Assembly: GCA_002480645.1 (NCBI GenBank)
Contig: DLCN01000016.1
Coordinates: forward strand, 186,001 to 250,000
Direction of reading: 5' to 3'
Source: Balneolaceae bacterium UBA7797
Lineage (GTDB): Bacteria; Bacteroidota; Rhodothermia; Balneolales; Balneolaceae
Length of the DNA: 64,000 nt
Position 1 is the stretch's first letter. Each line of letters starts with the position of its first letter. The notes beneath the pieces were generated by a model that was given only the letters and a program-made list of their open reading frames with translations, did not search any database and was not told where the DNA came from. Of this stretch, positions 7,613-15,782 are shown piece after piece. The position numbers were made by a program, and so were the translations under genes.

Positions 7613-8839
7613 ATGCTTAATCAAGACCGAAACGCTTATTTCATACTGTTTTCACTATGGTTACTTGTTTTTTCTGCCAGTAGCCAGGTCATGATAATTG
7701 CTCCATTGTTTCCACTTATAATAGTTGAATTAGATACTTCTGAGTCTTTAATGGGTAATCTGGTAATGGTATATGCAATAATGATCGGAATATTTGCCAT
7801 TGCCATGGGGCCGGTATCAGATAAGATCGGACGAAGAAAAATTTTATTATTGGGTAGTTTCCTGATGTCCATTTTTTTGTTCCTGCACAGTTTTGTCGAA
7901 AGTTTTGGACATCTACTCATATTAAGAGCACTTACAGGTGGTGCAGGTGGTATTTTAAGTGGAGCAGCAGTTTCTTATGTAGGAGATTACTTTCCCTATA
8001 ATAAAAGAGGATGGGCAAACGGCTGGGTTATGAGTGGTGTGGCCATGGGTCAAATTCTAGGAATTCCATTAGGAACATTTCTGGCTGATCTTTATGGTTT
8101 TAAATTTCCATTTCTGCTTTTTGCGATCATTATGGGATTAACCTATTTATTGATCTTTTTTAAAGTTCCCCAGCCGGATGTTGAATTTCAGAATGATGAG
8201 ATTACATTAAAAAACTCTCTTATAAAATACGGTGAGTTACTTCGTAGAAAAGAGATTCTGTCTGTATCTATTTCTTACCTACTCATGTTTTTTAGTCTAT
8301 CAATCTACATTATATATATGCCGGTTTGGTTAACTAACACTTTTAATGTATCGGTAACAGAAATTGGAATTTTGTTTCTGATTGGTGGAGTAATGAATGC
8401 TTTAGCCGGCCCTTTAGCTGGAAAAATTTCTGATAAGACTGGAAGAAAATCCATGATATTAGTTTCATGTATAGGTCTGGGTACTCTTATGTTCTTCACA
8501 ACCATTCTTATAAAAGAATTTTGGGTTACGTATATATACTTCCCAATTGCCATGACATTTATAGCCCTTAGAATAAGTCCGTTTCAAGCTTTGACTAGTG
8601 AATTAGTTCGCTCAAATAATCGGGGTTCGCTTATGAGTATGCTCGTCGCCATCGGTAACGTTGGAACAGGGTTAGCCGGACTCTTATCTGGCATATTTTT
8701 TACTATGTTCGGCTTTATCAGTAACACTGTGCTAGGTACTGTCTCTATTATCATCACTGCATTCATCGTATGGAAGTTAGTTCCAGAGCCGGATCTGAAG
8801 GTAGAATCAATTCAAAAGTCAGTTGAATTGGCAGAGTAA
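7613..8839 (+). CDS. Major facilitator superfamily transporter
   Basis: This is a 408-residue, strongly hydrophobic protein with about 12 membrane segments. The hallmark MFS loop after TM2 is visible as GPVSDKIGRRKILLLGS (about residues 65-82), and its counterpart in the second half is GPLAGKISDKTGRKSMI (about 266-282). The layout fits a drug or sugar-type proton antiporter. The substrate cannot be told from the sequence. It is a single gene with its own upstream region, divergent from the pilus operon, and no functional partner lies next to it. Confidence 0.85.
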   Translation: MLNQDRNAYFILFSLWLLVFSASSQVMIIAPLFPLIIVELDTSESLMGNLVMVYAIMIGIFAIAMGPVSDKIGRRKILLLGSFLMSIFLFLHSFVESFGHLLILRALTGGAGGILSGAAVSYVGDYFPYNKRGWANGWVMSGVAMGQILGIPLGTFLADLYGFKFPFLLFAIIMGLTYLLIFFKVPQPDVEFQNDEITLKNSLIKYGELLRRKEILSVSISYLLMFFSLSIYIIYMPVWLTNTFNVSVTEIGILFLIGGVMNALAGPLAGKISDKTGRKSMILVSCIGLGTLMFFTTILIKEFWVTYIYFPIAMTFIALRISPFQALTSELVRSNNRGSLMSMLVAIGNVGTGLAGLLSGIFFTMFGFISNTVLGTVSIIITAFIVWKLVPEPDLKVESIQKSVELAE

Positions 8840-8933
8840 ATTCTACTATTTTAGCCCGGTAAATAATTGCTTACTTATACGCTCGGTAATTTGTAACGTA
8901 TAAAAGTTGCAGTTCTCTATAAAAGAAAAAAAT

Positions 8934-11408
8934 ATGAGACACATATCTTATTACGTCGGCCTATCTACCCTACTAATTTTTATTTTTTCGGCTTGTCAAA
9001 GTTCAACCACTTCCGAAAGGGTTTCCGTGATCGGGACTGTGGTAAACAGTGTTACCGGAGATCCGGTTAATGAAGCCATTGTCGATATTACAGCACCTGA
9101 AGAGTTCAGTGGCTTAACTCAGGTTACAGATGCTAACGGACAGTTTACTTTTTCTGATCTTGATGTTACTGCATCTGCAGAGCTATCAATATCAGTAAGG
9201 AAATCGGGATACGTCGGTAAGGTTTTTTCGGTACCTGTCTCTCCAAATTTACAACAGGTGGAAATCGATAATCCAATAACACTGGAACCGGAAAATACAG
9301 ACACTGGTGATGGCACAGTAGTTACCGGAGAATCTGCAGGAGCAGCAGCCATAATTTTTGAATCCATTTCACAAACTGCTCTTAACATCCGGGAAACCGG
9401 AGGAATCGTTAATGCAGCTTTCACTTTTATAGTACAGGATTCATCCGGACGGGCAGTAGATCTCGATAATTCTGTAGATGTGATCTTTGATATCGTAGGA
9501 CCCGGTGGTGGCGAAGAAGTTCTTCCAAAAGTGGTTAAGACGAATGCCTCAGGTAAAGTAACCTCTAATATCTTTAGTGGTGATAGTGCCGGAGTAGTTC
9601 AGATCATTGCGAAAGCTTACAGATCAGCAATTGGTGATACCATCTATTCAAGGCCGGTTGCTTTAGCAATACATGGCGGCTTCCCTGTAGAATCAGGTTT
9701 TTCATTGTATTCTGATGTGCAAAACGTTGAAACCAGTCCTGAAGAGTCTATACAGATCTATGCTAAACTTGTAGACCAATCCAGCAACCCGGTGAAAGAA
9801 GGAACTGCAGTTTATTTTGAAACTGATCTGGGATCTATTCAGGGATCTTCTCAAACTCATACTGATGATATGGGTGAGGTAAATGTTGAATTATTTTGTG
9901 ATGGGAATACAGGACCGGGAACAGTTACAGCAACCACACTCGACAGAAATGGACAGAATATCTCAAAACAATTAGATTTTGTTTGCTCAACATCTAAAGC
10001 GGTGATCAATGCCACACCATTAGCTTTCGATATTTCTGATGGCGGAAGCGAGACCTTTACGTTTACCGTTACCGACTTGAATGGCAATCCAATGGCCGCA
10101 GGAACCAGCGTATCTATCAAAACAGCAACAAGTGTTGAACTTTCAGGCTCTTTTGATTTCTCCCTTGGTGATAACGTTAGCCCGGGTCCCGGAGCTACTG
10201 AGTTTAATTTTACAGTTCGGGATCTCGGCATATCATCCCAGGAATTGATCATTGCCATAACTGTTACCTCCCCTTCCGGAGAAGCCACTACTTTTGATCA
10301 GATCACAGGAAATACGACCAACGATGGCGTCGCGGGTCCATCCACCGGTGCAGCATCTATCATTCTAGAGGCTGTCACTGAAGAAGTTCTAAATGTCAGT
10401 GAAACTGGTGGAGTGGTGAATTCAGCATTCACGTTCTCAGTTCAGGATTCAGCAGGACGAAATCTTGATCTGAATAACCAAACCGAAGTCACCTTTTCCA
10501 TTCTAGCCGGTCCTGATGGTGGTGAAGGAATTACTCCGGTAACAGCAATGACTAATGCTTCGGGAAAAGTGACTACTAATCTGTTTTCCGGAACAAAAGC
10601 CGGTGTGGTTCAGGTTCAGGCGGAGATCGTACGTGATGATATTGGGTTGACTATCAGATCCCGACCGGTAGCTATTACCATTCATGGTGGATTCCCGGAT
10701 GAGGATCACTTCAGTATAGCTCCGGAGGATTATAATTTTGAAGGATACACCATTAATGGATTACCCAATGAGCTAACTGTAATTCTGGGTGATAAATTCA
10801 GCAATCCAGTAAAACCTGGTACTGCTGTCTATTTTAGCACTACAGGTGGAATAATTGAAGGTTCTGGTTCAGGAAATACCGATGAGAATGGCTTTGTTTC
10901 CGTTAACCTGATCTCAGGGGATCCAAGACCGGATGATTCACAAACCATCAACGGAACAATATTTCCACGACCGGGCTTAGCTACCTTAACTGCCCAAACA
11001 GTTAACGAAGACAATCAGATCATTGAAAAATCTACAAATGTAATCTTCTCAACTTCACAGGCAATAATCACAGCCAATCCAACAACCTTTGATCTGCAAC
11101 CGGGTGGTGGGGCAACATTCACCTATAAAGTCACTGACCTTAATGGAAATCCGATGGCCGCAGGCACTCAAATTACTGTGGAAGCTGGTGATGGAATGGA
11201 AATAACCGGGGATAATTCGGTGAATCTTGGTAATTATATATTCCCGGGATCAGGTGCTACTGATTTCACTTTTTCCATCAGAGATATCGACGAGGAATCA
11301 GACGCAGCAGCAGCTTTATCAATCAGTATAACTGTAACTGCGCCAAGTGGTACTGAAACTACATCTTCACCAATAACAGGTACCAGAAGAAAAGTGATCA
11401 AAAACTAA
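8934..11408 (+). CDS. Large surface lipoprotein with duplicated Ig-like (Big_1-like) blocks
   Basis: The ATG at 8934 is preferred over an in-frame ATG at 8907 because it puts a type II signal peptide at the N-terminus (SYYVGLSTLLIFIFSAC, lipobox Cys21). The mature part of about 800 residues starts with a carboxypeptidase-regulatory-like beta-sandwich (about 30-115). It is followed by a block of Ig-like domains of about 330 residues that occurs twice (about 136-461 and 472-815). Each copy contains NASGKVT.N.FSG, IHGGFP, a NPVK.GTAVYF segment (a Big_1/invasin-type strand) and TDLNGNPMAAGT. The protein is probably anchored in the outer membrane and extends outward as a rigid rod, with an adhesin-like or scaffolding role. 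No enzyme motif was found. Confidence 0.75.
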   Translation: MRHISYYVGLSTLLIFIFSACQSSTTSERVSVIGTVVNSVTGDPVNEAIVDITAPEEFSGLTQVTDANGQFTFSDLDVTASAELSISVRKSGYVGKVFSVPVSPNLQQVEIDNPITLEPENTDTGDGTVVTGESAGAAAIIFESISQTALNIRETGGIVNAAFTFIVQDSSGRAVDLDNSVDVIFDIVGPGGGEEVLPKVVKTNASGKVTSNIFSGDSAGVVQIIAKAYRSAIGDTIYSRPVALAIHGGFPVESGFSLYSDVQNVETSPEESIQIYAKLVDQSSNPVKEGTAVYFETDLGSIQGSSQTHTDDMGEVNVELFCDGNTGPGTVTATTLDRNGQNISKQLDFVCSTSKAVINATPLAFDISDGGSETFTFTVTDLNGNPMAAGTSVSIKTATSVELSGSFDFSLGDNVSPGPGATEFNFTVRDLGISSQELIIAITVTSPSGEATTFDQITGNTTNDGVAGPSTGAASIILEAVTEEVLNVSETGGVVNSAFTFSVQDSAGRNLDLNNQTEVTFSILAGPDGGEGITPVTAMTNASGKVTTNLFSGTKAGVVQVQAEIVRDDIGLTIRSRPVAITIHGGFPDEDHFSIAPEDYNFEGYTINGLPNELTVILGDKFSNPVKPGTAVYFSTTGGIIEGSGSGNTDENGFVSVNLISGDPRPDDSQTINGTIFPRPGLATLTAQTVNEDNQIIEKSTNVIFSTSQAIITANPTTFDLQPGGGATFTYKVTDLNGNPMAAGTQITVEAGDGMEITGDNSVNLGNYIFPGSGATDFTFSIRDIDEESDAAAALSISITVTAPSGTETTSSPITGTRRKVIKN
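9339..10316 (+). repeat. First copy of an internal protein-level duplication in the lipoprotein gene
   Basis: This stretch encodes about 326 residues that align in order with the block encoded at 10347-11385: GAA.II.E, ETGG.VN.AFTF.VQDS.GR, NASGKVT.N.FSG, IHGGFP, KPGT/KEGT-AVYF, TDLNGNPMAAGT and a final TVT.PSG.. .T strand. The DNA copies have diverged, so the duplication is not recent. Confidence 0.75.
10347..11385 (+). repeat. Second copy of the internal duplication in the lipoprotein gene
   Basis: This copy encodes about 346 residues matching the preceding block motif by motif, with a somewhat longer middle loop (around the NGTIFPRPG segment). It runs nearly to the C-terminus, so the protein ends right after the repeat in a short basic tail (RRKVIKN). 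Confidence 0.75.
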
Positions 11409-11439
11409 CATTCGCCAATACCGGTTATTTTAACTTTTG

Positions 11440-11469
11440 AAACACCAGCCAATTATGACTGGTGTTTTT
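11440..11469 (+). terminator. Intrinsic terminator after the duplicated-Ig lipoprotein
   Basis: AAACACCAG (11440-11448) pairs with CTGGTGTTT (11459-11467) around a 10-nt loop, followed by further T. It lies across the start of the open frame of the next gene, which argues that the MATE gene starts at the ATG at 11476 and not at the upstream TTG at 11437. Confidence 0.8.
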
Positions 11470-11475
11470 CATTTT

Positions 11476-12876
11476 ATGGAAACTAATTCACAACGTTCAC
11501 TTTTCGAGGATATTAAAGCCTCAATTGCCGGTACCGACCTGGACTTCACAAGTGGAAGTATTGGCAGAGCAATCTTCATTTTATCAATTCCTATGGTTAT
11601 CGAAATGATCATGGAGTCGGTATTCGCTGTGGTAGATATTTTCTTTGTGTCGAAATTGGGAGCGCAAGCTGTTGCCACTGTTGGCATCACTGAATCAGTG
11701 GTTACGATCATTTATGCCATTGCCGTAGGATTAGCTATGGGAACAACTGCGATTATATCAAGAAGATATGGTGAGAAAAAATATGATTCAGCCTCAGTTT
11801 CAGCAGTGCAGGCAATATTGGTAGGCGTTATCGCTTCCCTCCCACTTGCCATAATTGGAATCTGGTTCTCAAAAGATCTGCTCCAATTGATGGGGGCAGA
11901 ATCTGTGATCGTACAGAAATTTTCAGGGTATGCCACGATCATGATCAGTTTTAATCTGGTCATAATTCTCTTATTCGTTCTTAACGCAGTGTTCAGAGGT
12001 GCCGGAGATGCCGCAATTTCTATGCGTGTTCTATGGTTGGCAAATGGATTGAATATCCTGTTAGATCCCATCCTGATCTTTGGTTGGTGGATCTTCCCGG
12101 AGCTCGGTGTGAAAGGAGCGGCTATTGCCACTGTGATCGGCAGAAGTGTAGGGGTATTGTTACAATTATATTATCTGTTTAAGGGATCTAAAAGGATCCG
12201 TATTGGTCTGGAACACTTGCGGTTTCGGTTGAAGATCATGATCCGATTAATTCGCGTTTCTTTGGGTGGAATTGGTCAGTTTATCATAGCGACTTCCAGC
12301 TGGGTCTTCCTCATGAAAATAATGGCTGAATTTGGAAGTATTTCTGTTGCGGGATATACGATTGCCGTACGTATACTGATTTTTTCAATCCTACCCAGCT
12401 GGGGTATGAGTAATGCAACTGCAACTTTAGTAGGTCAGAATTTAGGTGCTGAAAAACCAGAACGTGCAGTAACATCCACATGGATAGCCACAACCATAAA
12501 TGTCCTATTTCTTGGGTCGATCGGAATTCTCATTTTTTTCTTTTCCGAGGTATTGATGCAAATATTCACCAAAGATCCTGAAATCATTTCTATTGGAGTT
12601 ACCACACTCAAAGTAATGAGCTTTGGCTATGTTTCCTACGGGTTTGGGATGGTGATCGTACAAGCTTTAAATGGTGCCGGCGATACTATGACTCCAACAA
12701 TCATCAATTTTATCTGCTTTTGGCTCATCGAAATACCTCTGGCCTATTATCTGGCCCTGGAATTTGGGTTTAATGAAACAGGCGTAGTTTATTCAATTAT
12801 TATATCAGAAACATTTCTCGCCATTCTTGGGTTTATTGTATTTAAACGTGGCAAATGGAAAGAAATAAATATCTAG
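11476..12876 (+). CDS. MATE family multidrug/toxin efflux transporter
   Basis: This is a 466-residue polytopic membrane protein with two MatE halves. The first begins FILSIPMVIEMIMESVFAVVDIFFVSKLGAQAVATVG, split here only for description. The internal FRGAGDA (about residues 174-180) and LNGAGDTMTPT (about 397-407) repeats are typical of the family. The family exports cationic drugs or metabolites in exchange for Na+ or H+. The start at 11476 avoids the terminator hairpin that covers the upstream TTG codon. It is followed after 4 bp by the SUI1-like gene, so the two are probably cotranscribed without an obvious functional link. Confidence 0.88.
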   Translation: METNSQRSLFEDIKASIAGTDLDFTSGSIGRAIFILSIPMVIEMIMESVFAVVDIFFVSKLGAQAVATVGITESVVTIIYAIAVGLAMGTTAIISRRYGEKKYDSASVSAVQAILVGVIASLPLAIIGIWFSKDLLQLMGAESVIVQKFSGYATIMISFNLVIILLFVLNAVFRGAGDAAISMRVLWLANGLNILLDPILIFGWWIFPELGVKGAAIATVIGRSVGVLLQLYYLFKGSKRIRIGLEHLRFRLKIMIRLIRVSLGGIGQFIIATSSWVFLMKIMAEFGSISVAGYTIAVRILIFSILPSWGMSNATATLVGQNLGAEKPERAVTSTWIATTINVLFLGSIGILIFFFSEVLMQIFTKDPEIISIGVTTLKVMSFGYVSYGFGMVIVQALNGAGDTMTPTIINFICFWLIEIPLAYYLALEFGFNETGVVYSIIISETFLAILGFIVFKRGKWKEINI

Positions 12877-12880
12877 TAGT

Positions 12881-13105
12881 ATGAAAGTTAGTATAAGTTT
12901 AGAAACAGGCGGACGACGGGGAAAACAGGTAACTGTGATAAAAGGAATAACTCACAATCCGCAAGTAATTGAATCGCTGGTAAAAAAATTAAAGGGACAA
13001 CTTGGTACCGGTGGCACCATCAAAGGAAAGACCATCGAGCTGCAAGGAAATCACGTAGCTAAAGCCACTGATTTTTTAAGAAAAGACGGGTACGAAGTAA
13101 AGTAA
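12881..13105 (+). CDS. SUI1/eIF1-like translation factor (YciH family), minimal form
   Basis: The 74-residue protein corresponds to the SUI1 fold core: a basic strand GRRGKQVTVIKGI, then a helix, LKGQLGTGGTIKGKTIELQGNH and a C-terminal helix ending in KDGYEV. The GTGGT..G..IELQG pattern is the family signature. Bacterial YciH proteins are usually a little over 100 residues; here the N-terminal extension is absent and the ATG directly precedes the core. Relatives influence start-site selection on ribosomes. Its last codons lie inside a palindrome shared with the convergent metallopeptidase gene. Confidence 0.85.
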   Translation: MKVSISLETGGRRGKQVTVIKGITHNPQVIESLVKKLKGQLGTGGTIKGKTIELQGNHVAKATDFLRKDGYEVK

Positions 13106-13128
13106 GTCTTTAGAGACTCACTTTACTT
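13095..13128. terminator. Bidirectional hairpin spanning the stop codons of two convergent genes
   Basis: A 15-bp stem with one mismatch (13095-13109 with 13114-13128) and a TTAG loop contains the stop codons of both the SUI1-like gene (plus) and the metallopeptidase gene (minus). The flanking T-runs are short, so termination efficiency is uncertain, but symmetry and position suggest that it serves both strands. Confidence 0.5.
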
Positions 13129-13601
13129 TCCTGTTTGGGGTCAAGATCATATAAAGATGACGCTGTAGCCTGAATAGTTTTGTACCATTCATTACCGAAT
13201 TTATCCGTAATGGAGTAGAAATCGGAATAATCCGGCTTTCTCAGGTTCATCTTCCATTCCTGAGTTTTAGACTTAAAGGTCGGATCCAGATGAAGTAACT
13301 CATGATAGATCATCATTTCTTTAGTCTTTGAATCCAGCATATCCCAAAGTTCGCCGGAAACCTCGATGAGATAATCATTTCCGGAATAATACTTCACTTC
13401 CCGGGTTGCCTTCATGCATTTGGCGGCCTTTTGTTTAGATATATGTGGATAAACCAGGAAAAAGCCTACTTCAGCCGGCCCGAATTCAAGGTTATACTTT
13501 TTGATCACATCTTTGGCAATCGACTCGATCTCGGGCGACTCCATTAGTTGTTTTTCTGATGAAATAGTTTCTTCAGGTTTTAAAAAATCGTTCTCTGGCA
13601 T
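13110..13601 (-). CDS. Putative zinc metallopeptidase (phage-metallopeptidase-like)
   Basis: The 163-residue protein contains the zinc signature HELLH (about residues 100-104, in MMIYHELLHLDP) after a region that resembles the putative phage metallopeptidase family (GFFLVYPHISKQKAAKCMKA). There is no signal peptide, so it should be cytoplasmic. No glutamate third ligand is obvious, although a downstream Asp/His (LHLDP) could serve. It ends 9 bp before the DUF4920 gene region on the same strand and converges with the SUI1-like gene. The substrate is unknown. Confidence 0.55.
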   Translation of the reverse strand: MPENDFLKPEETISSEKQLMESPEIESIAKDVIKKYNLEFGPAEVGFFLVYPHISKQKAAKCMKATREVKYYSGNDYLIEVSGELWDMLDSKTKEMMIYHELLHLDPTFKSKTQEWKMNLRKPDYSDFYSITDKFGNEWYKTIQATASSLYDLDPKQESKVSL

Positions 13602-13619
13602 TAGTTATTTAATCAATCG

Positions 13620-14111
13620 TTATTTTAATGGTACGGCTACGCTTGTAGCAATAATGGAATACTCTTTCTGATCTCCTTCTATCGAGTCAGCATCAGCTCC
13701 TGCATCTTCCGCATAATGTTTAGCCTGATCTTCACTCAGGGTTTTAATGTTAAAATCTCCGATCAGTATTACTTCCTTACCCTGAGAATCGGTTGGAATA
13801 AAAAAACTGTAATCCACAAATGTGATCCGAGCCTGTACATCACCATCCTGAGCAATAAAGAAACAACCCTTCTTCTGGCATACTTTAGCCACTGTTGTTT
13901 TTAATGCAATCGACTGAGCCTCATTCCCGAGTTCGACAACCTGAGAAAGAGATCTTGTCTCGATATTATCAAGATCCATGTCAGAACCAAAAACTTCATA
14001 ATCAGCTGTAGTCTTAACGGGTTCGGATAACCTGATTACTTCTTTTTCTGTCTGTGCCTGAACGCTGATGGTTATAAAAAGCGCTATAATTAGTGTTGAT
14101 ACTTTTTTCAT
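13620..14111 (-). CDS. Secreted DUF4920 domain protein
   Basis: The 163-residue protein has a Sec signal peptide (KKVSTLIIALFITISVQAQ, cleaved after AQA/Q near residue 20). The remainder matches the DUF4920 pattern, with TTVAKVCQKKGCFF (about 92-105), where two Cys are spaced by three residues, and a following beta-rich OB-like domain. In related bacteria the family is periplasmic and has no known function; the CxxxGC pair could bind a metal or heme-like ligand. It begins 101 bp from the divergent membrane protein gene. Confidence 0.7.
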   Translation of the reverse strand: MKKVSTLIIALFITISVQAQTEKEVIRLSEPVKTTADYEVFGSDMDLDNIETRSLSQVVELGNEAQSIALKTTVAKVCQKKGCFFIAQDGDVQARITFVDYSFFIPTDSQGKEVILIGDFNIKTLSEDQAKHYAEDAGADADSIEGDQKEYSIIATSVAVPLK

Positions 14112-14172
14112 ACCTCTGTTTTATTAGTTGCCCAAAGGTAGAACTTTATTCAACTTTTATCACATTGTAACT

Positions 14173-14195
14173 GAAAGAATTTCTATTATTCTTTC
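14173..14195. promoter_or_regulatory. Perfect 8-bp inverted repeat between divergent genes
   Basis: GAAAGAAT and ATTCTTTC flank a 7-nt spacer in the 101-bp gap between the DUF4920 gene and the divergent membrane protein gene. It could be an operator or an AU-rich hairpin. A T-run follows on the plus strand, but there is no plus-strand gene immediately upstream to terminate. Confidence 0.3.
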
Positions 14196-14212
14196 TTTTT
14201 ACAATTATTCGA

Positions 14213-14599
14213 ATGAAACAACTTTTAGCTGTATTTGGAGCTTTTTTCTTCACAGTATTTATTGAGGCTTTCACCCGTATTATTATTGTTTTTTATAATC
14301 AGGAAACATTGATCTTTTATGGATTAGATTCTATTCCCGGTCCAATCTGGGTAATTTCACTCTATATGGCGGTTTTTACCGGTACCTGGCTTGCCGGAAT
14401 GGTTTTAACTACCGCTATTCAGAGCCGTACGTTTGTACTTCTTTCGCTGCTATTTACCTTACAGGTAATGTGGAGAGTTAGTGAATTTTCTCAGTTAAGT
14501 TTGAATGACTGGCCCTACTCCTTAACCATTATCCTTACCGAATGTTTTTCTCTGATTACCGTATTTCTAATCCAACGTAAAAATGCTTCGAATAACTAG
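14213..14599 (+). CDS. Small integral membrane protein of unknown function
   Basis: The 128-residue protein has about four hydrophobic segments (about 5-25, 42-68, 72-90 and 100-122). No family motif was recognised. Its last 17 bp overlap the start of the next lipoprotein gene, suggesting translational coupling and a possible shared role at the membrane. Confidence 0.6.
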   Translation: MKQLLAVFGAFFFTVFIEAFTRIIIVFYNQETLIFYGLDSIPGPIWVISLYMAVFTGTWLAGMVLTTAIQSRTFVLLSLLFTLQVMWRVSEFSQLSLNDWPYSLTIILTECFSLITVFLIQRKNASNN

Positions 14600-15782
14600 T
14601 CTTTTCATCGCGATAGTTCTTTTAGGGTGTACTTCTGTCACCGAATACAACATCATAGAAAATCCGGCACTTGGGGATGCTAAATATCCAAGAATTTACT
14701 CAGATAACACCGGTCGGGTATTCATGAGTTGGTATGAGACACACGGAGATTCGGTACTTCTGAAATATTCAGAGTATCATGAAGACGGATTCTGGAACGA
14801 GCCATCATTAGTTAAAAAAAGTGTCGGTTGGTTTATAAACTGGGCTGATTTTCAGTCGATGATCACAATAGATGGTAAGCCTATGGCTGCTCATTGGTTA
14901 AGAGATATACCTGATAACCCGAATTCATATATCGTACAGATAAAATCATTCCAAACTTCCGGGGTAGATACTATAACTCCCCATGATGATGCCACAATTA
15001 CCGAACACGGCTTTGTAAGTTTATACCCTACATCAGACAGCACTTTCTACACCATTTGGCTTGATGGCAGAAATACGAAATCTCATTCACATTCTGAGGT
15101 AAAGTACGGAGACCTTTCAACGGCTATGACACTTCGCGGAGCTGAATTTGATCTTAACCTAAATAAGCTTAATGAGTCTTTAATTGATGATGCTACCTGT
15201 GATTGTTGTAACACAGCTCTAACGATAACCTCAAATGGACTGTTAGTTGCTTACAGAAACAGAACAGATGAAGAGATCCGAGATATCTATATAAGCAGGA
15301 TGATCGATGGAGTATGGACGAAAGGTGAAGCAATTGCTCACGATAACTGGAAGATTGCAGCCTGTCCTGTAAACGGACCTGCACTTGATTCTTACGGTAC
15401 ATCCACTGCCATTACATGGTTTACGTCTACAGAAGAAAGTCCTACAGTAAAGTTGTCATTTTCAACAGATGGAGGCACATCTTTCGATTCCCCGATCGAA
15501 TTAAACAATACAACCACATTAGGCAGGCTCGATATCCAATTCGTTGATGAACAATCGGTATGGGTAAGCTGGTTAAATAAAAAGGACGATTCTGGTGAGA
15601 TCGTCCTTCAAAAAATATCAACTGATGGCACTATATCAAAAGAAATTACCATACCCGGGGTTTATCATCACAGATCTACAGGCTTCCCACAAATATCCTT
15701 GATCAATGATGATACCATACTTGTAGCTTGGACACATAAGTATAACGGTGTTTCAGAAATTAAAACGGCACTTATTCATTGA
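14583..15782 (+). CDS. Lipoprotein with BNR/sialidase-like beta-propeller
   Basis: The 399-residue protein has a lipoprotein signal (RITSLFIAIVLLGC, Cys14 by this start). The mature chain shows repeated strands with Asp-box-like motifs such as FSTDGGTSFDSP and SEYHEDGFWNEPS, plus the segment YPRIYSDNTGRVFMSW, all typical of BNR-repeat propellers. An unusual CDCCN cluster (about residues 207-211) could be a metal site. Catalytic residues of true sialidases were not identified, so substrate binding may be its main role. It converges with the alkaline phosphatase gene, sharing 11 bp at the 3' ends. Confidence 0.6.
   Translation: MLRITSLFIAIVLLGCTSVTEYNIIENPALGDAKYPRIYSDNTGRVFMSWYETHGDSVLLKYSEYHEDGFWNEPSLVKKSVGWFINWADFQSMITIDGKPMAAHWLRDIPDNPNSYIVQIKSFQTSGVDTITPHDDATITEHGFVSLYPTSDSTFYTIWLDGRNTKSHSHSEVKYGDLSTAMTLRGAEFDLNLNKLNESLIDDATCDCCNTALTITSNGLLVAYRNRTDEEIRDIYISRMIDGVWTKGEAIAHDNWKIAACPVNGPALDSYGTSTAITWFTSTEESPTVKLSFSTDGGTSFDSPIELNNTTTLGRLDIQFVDEQSVWVSWLNKKDDSGEIVLQKISTDGTISKEITIPGVYHHRSTGFPQISLINDDTILVAWTHKYNGVSEIKTALIH

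Noticed and set aside
8907..8933. Upstream ATG for the Ig-block lipoprotein
   Set aside because: It would bury the lipoprotein signal behind ten charged residues; the ATG at 8934 gives a standard signal peptide.
11437..11475. Upstream TTG start for the MATE gene
   Set aside because: The extra codons consist of the preceding terminator hairpin and its T-run; the ATG at 11476 gives a normal MATE N-terminus.
13110..13601. Phage-derived metallopeptidase as evidence of a prophage
   Set aside because: Only one gene of this type is present and all neighbours are ordinary chromosomal genes.
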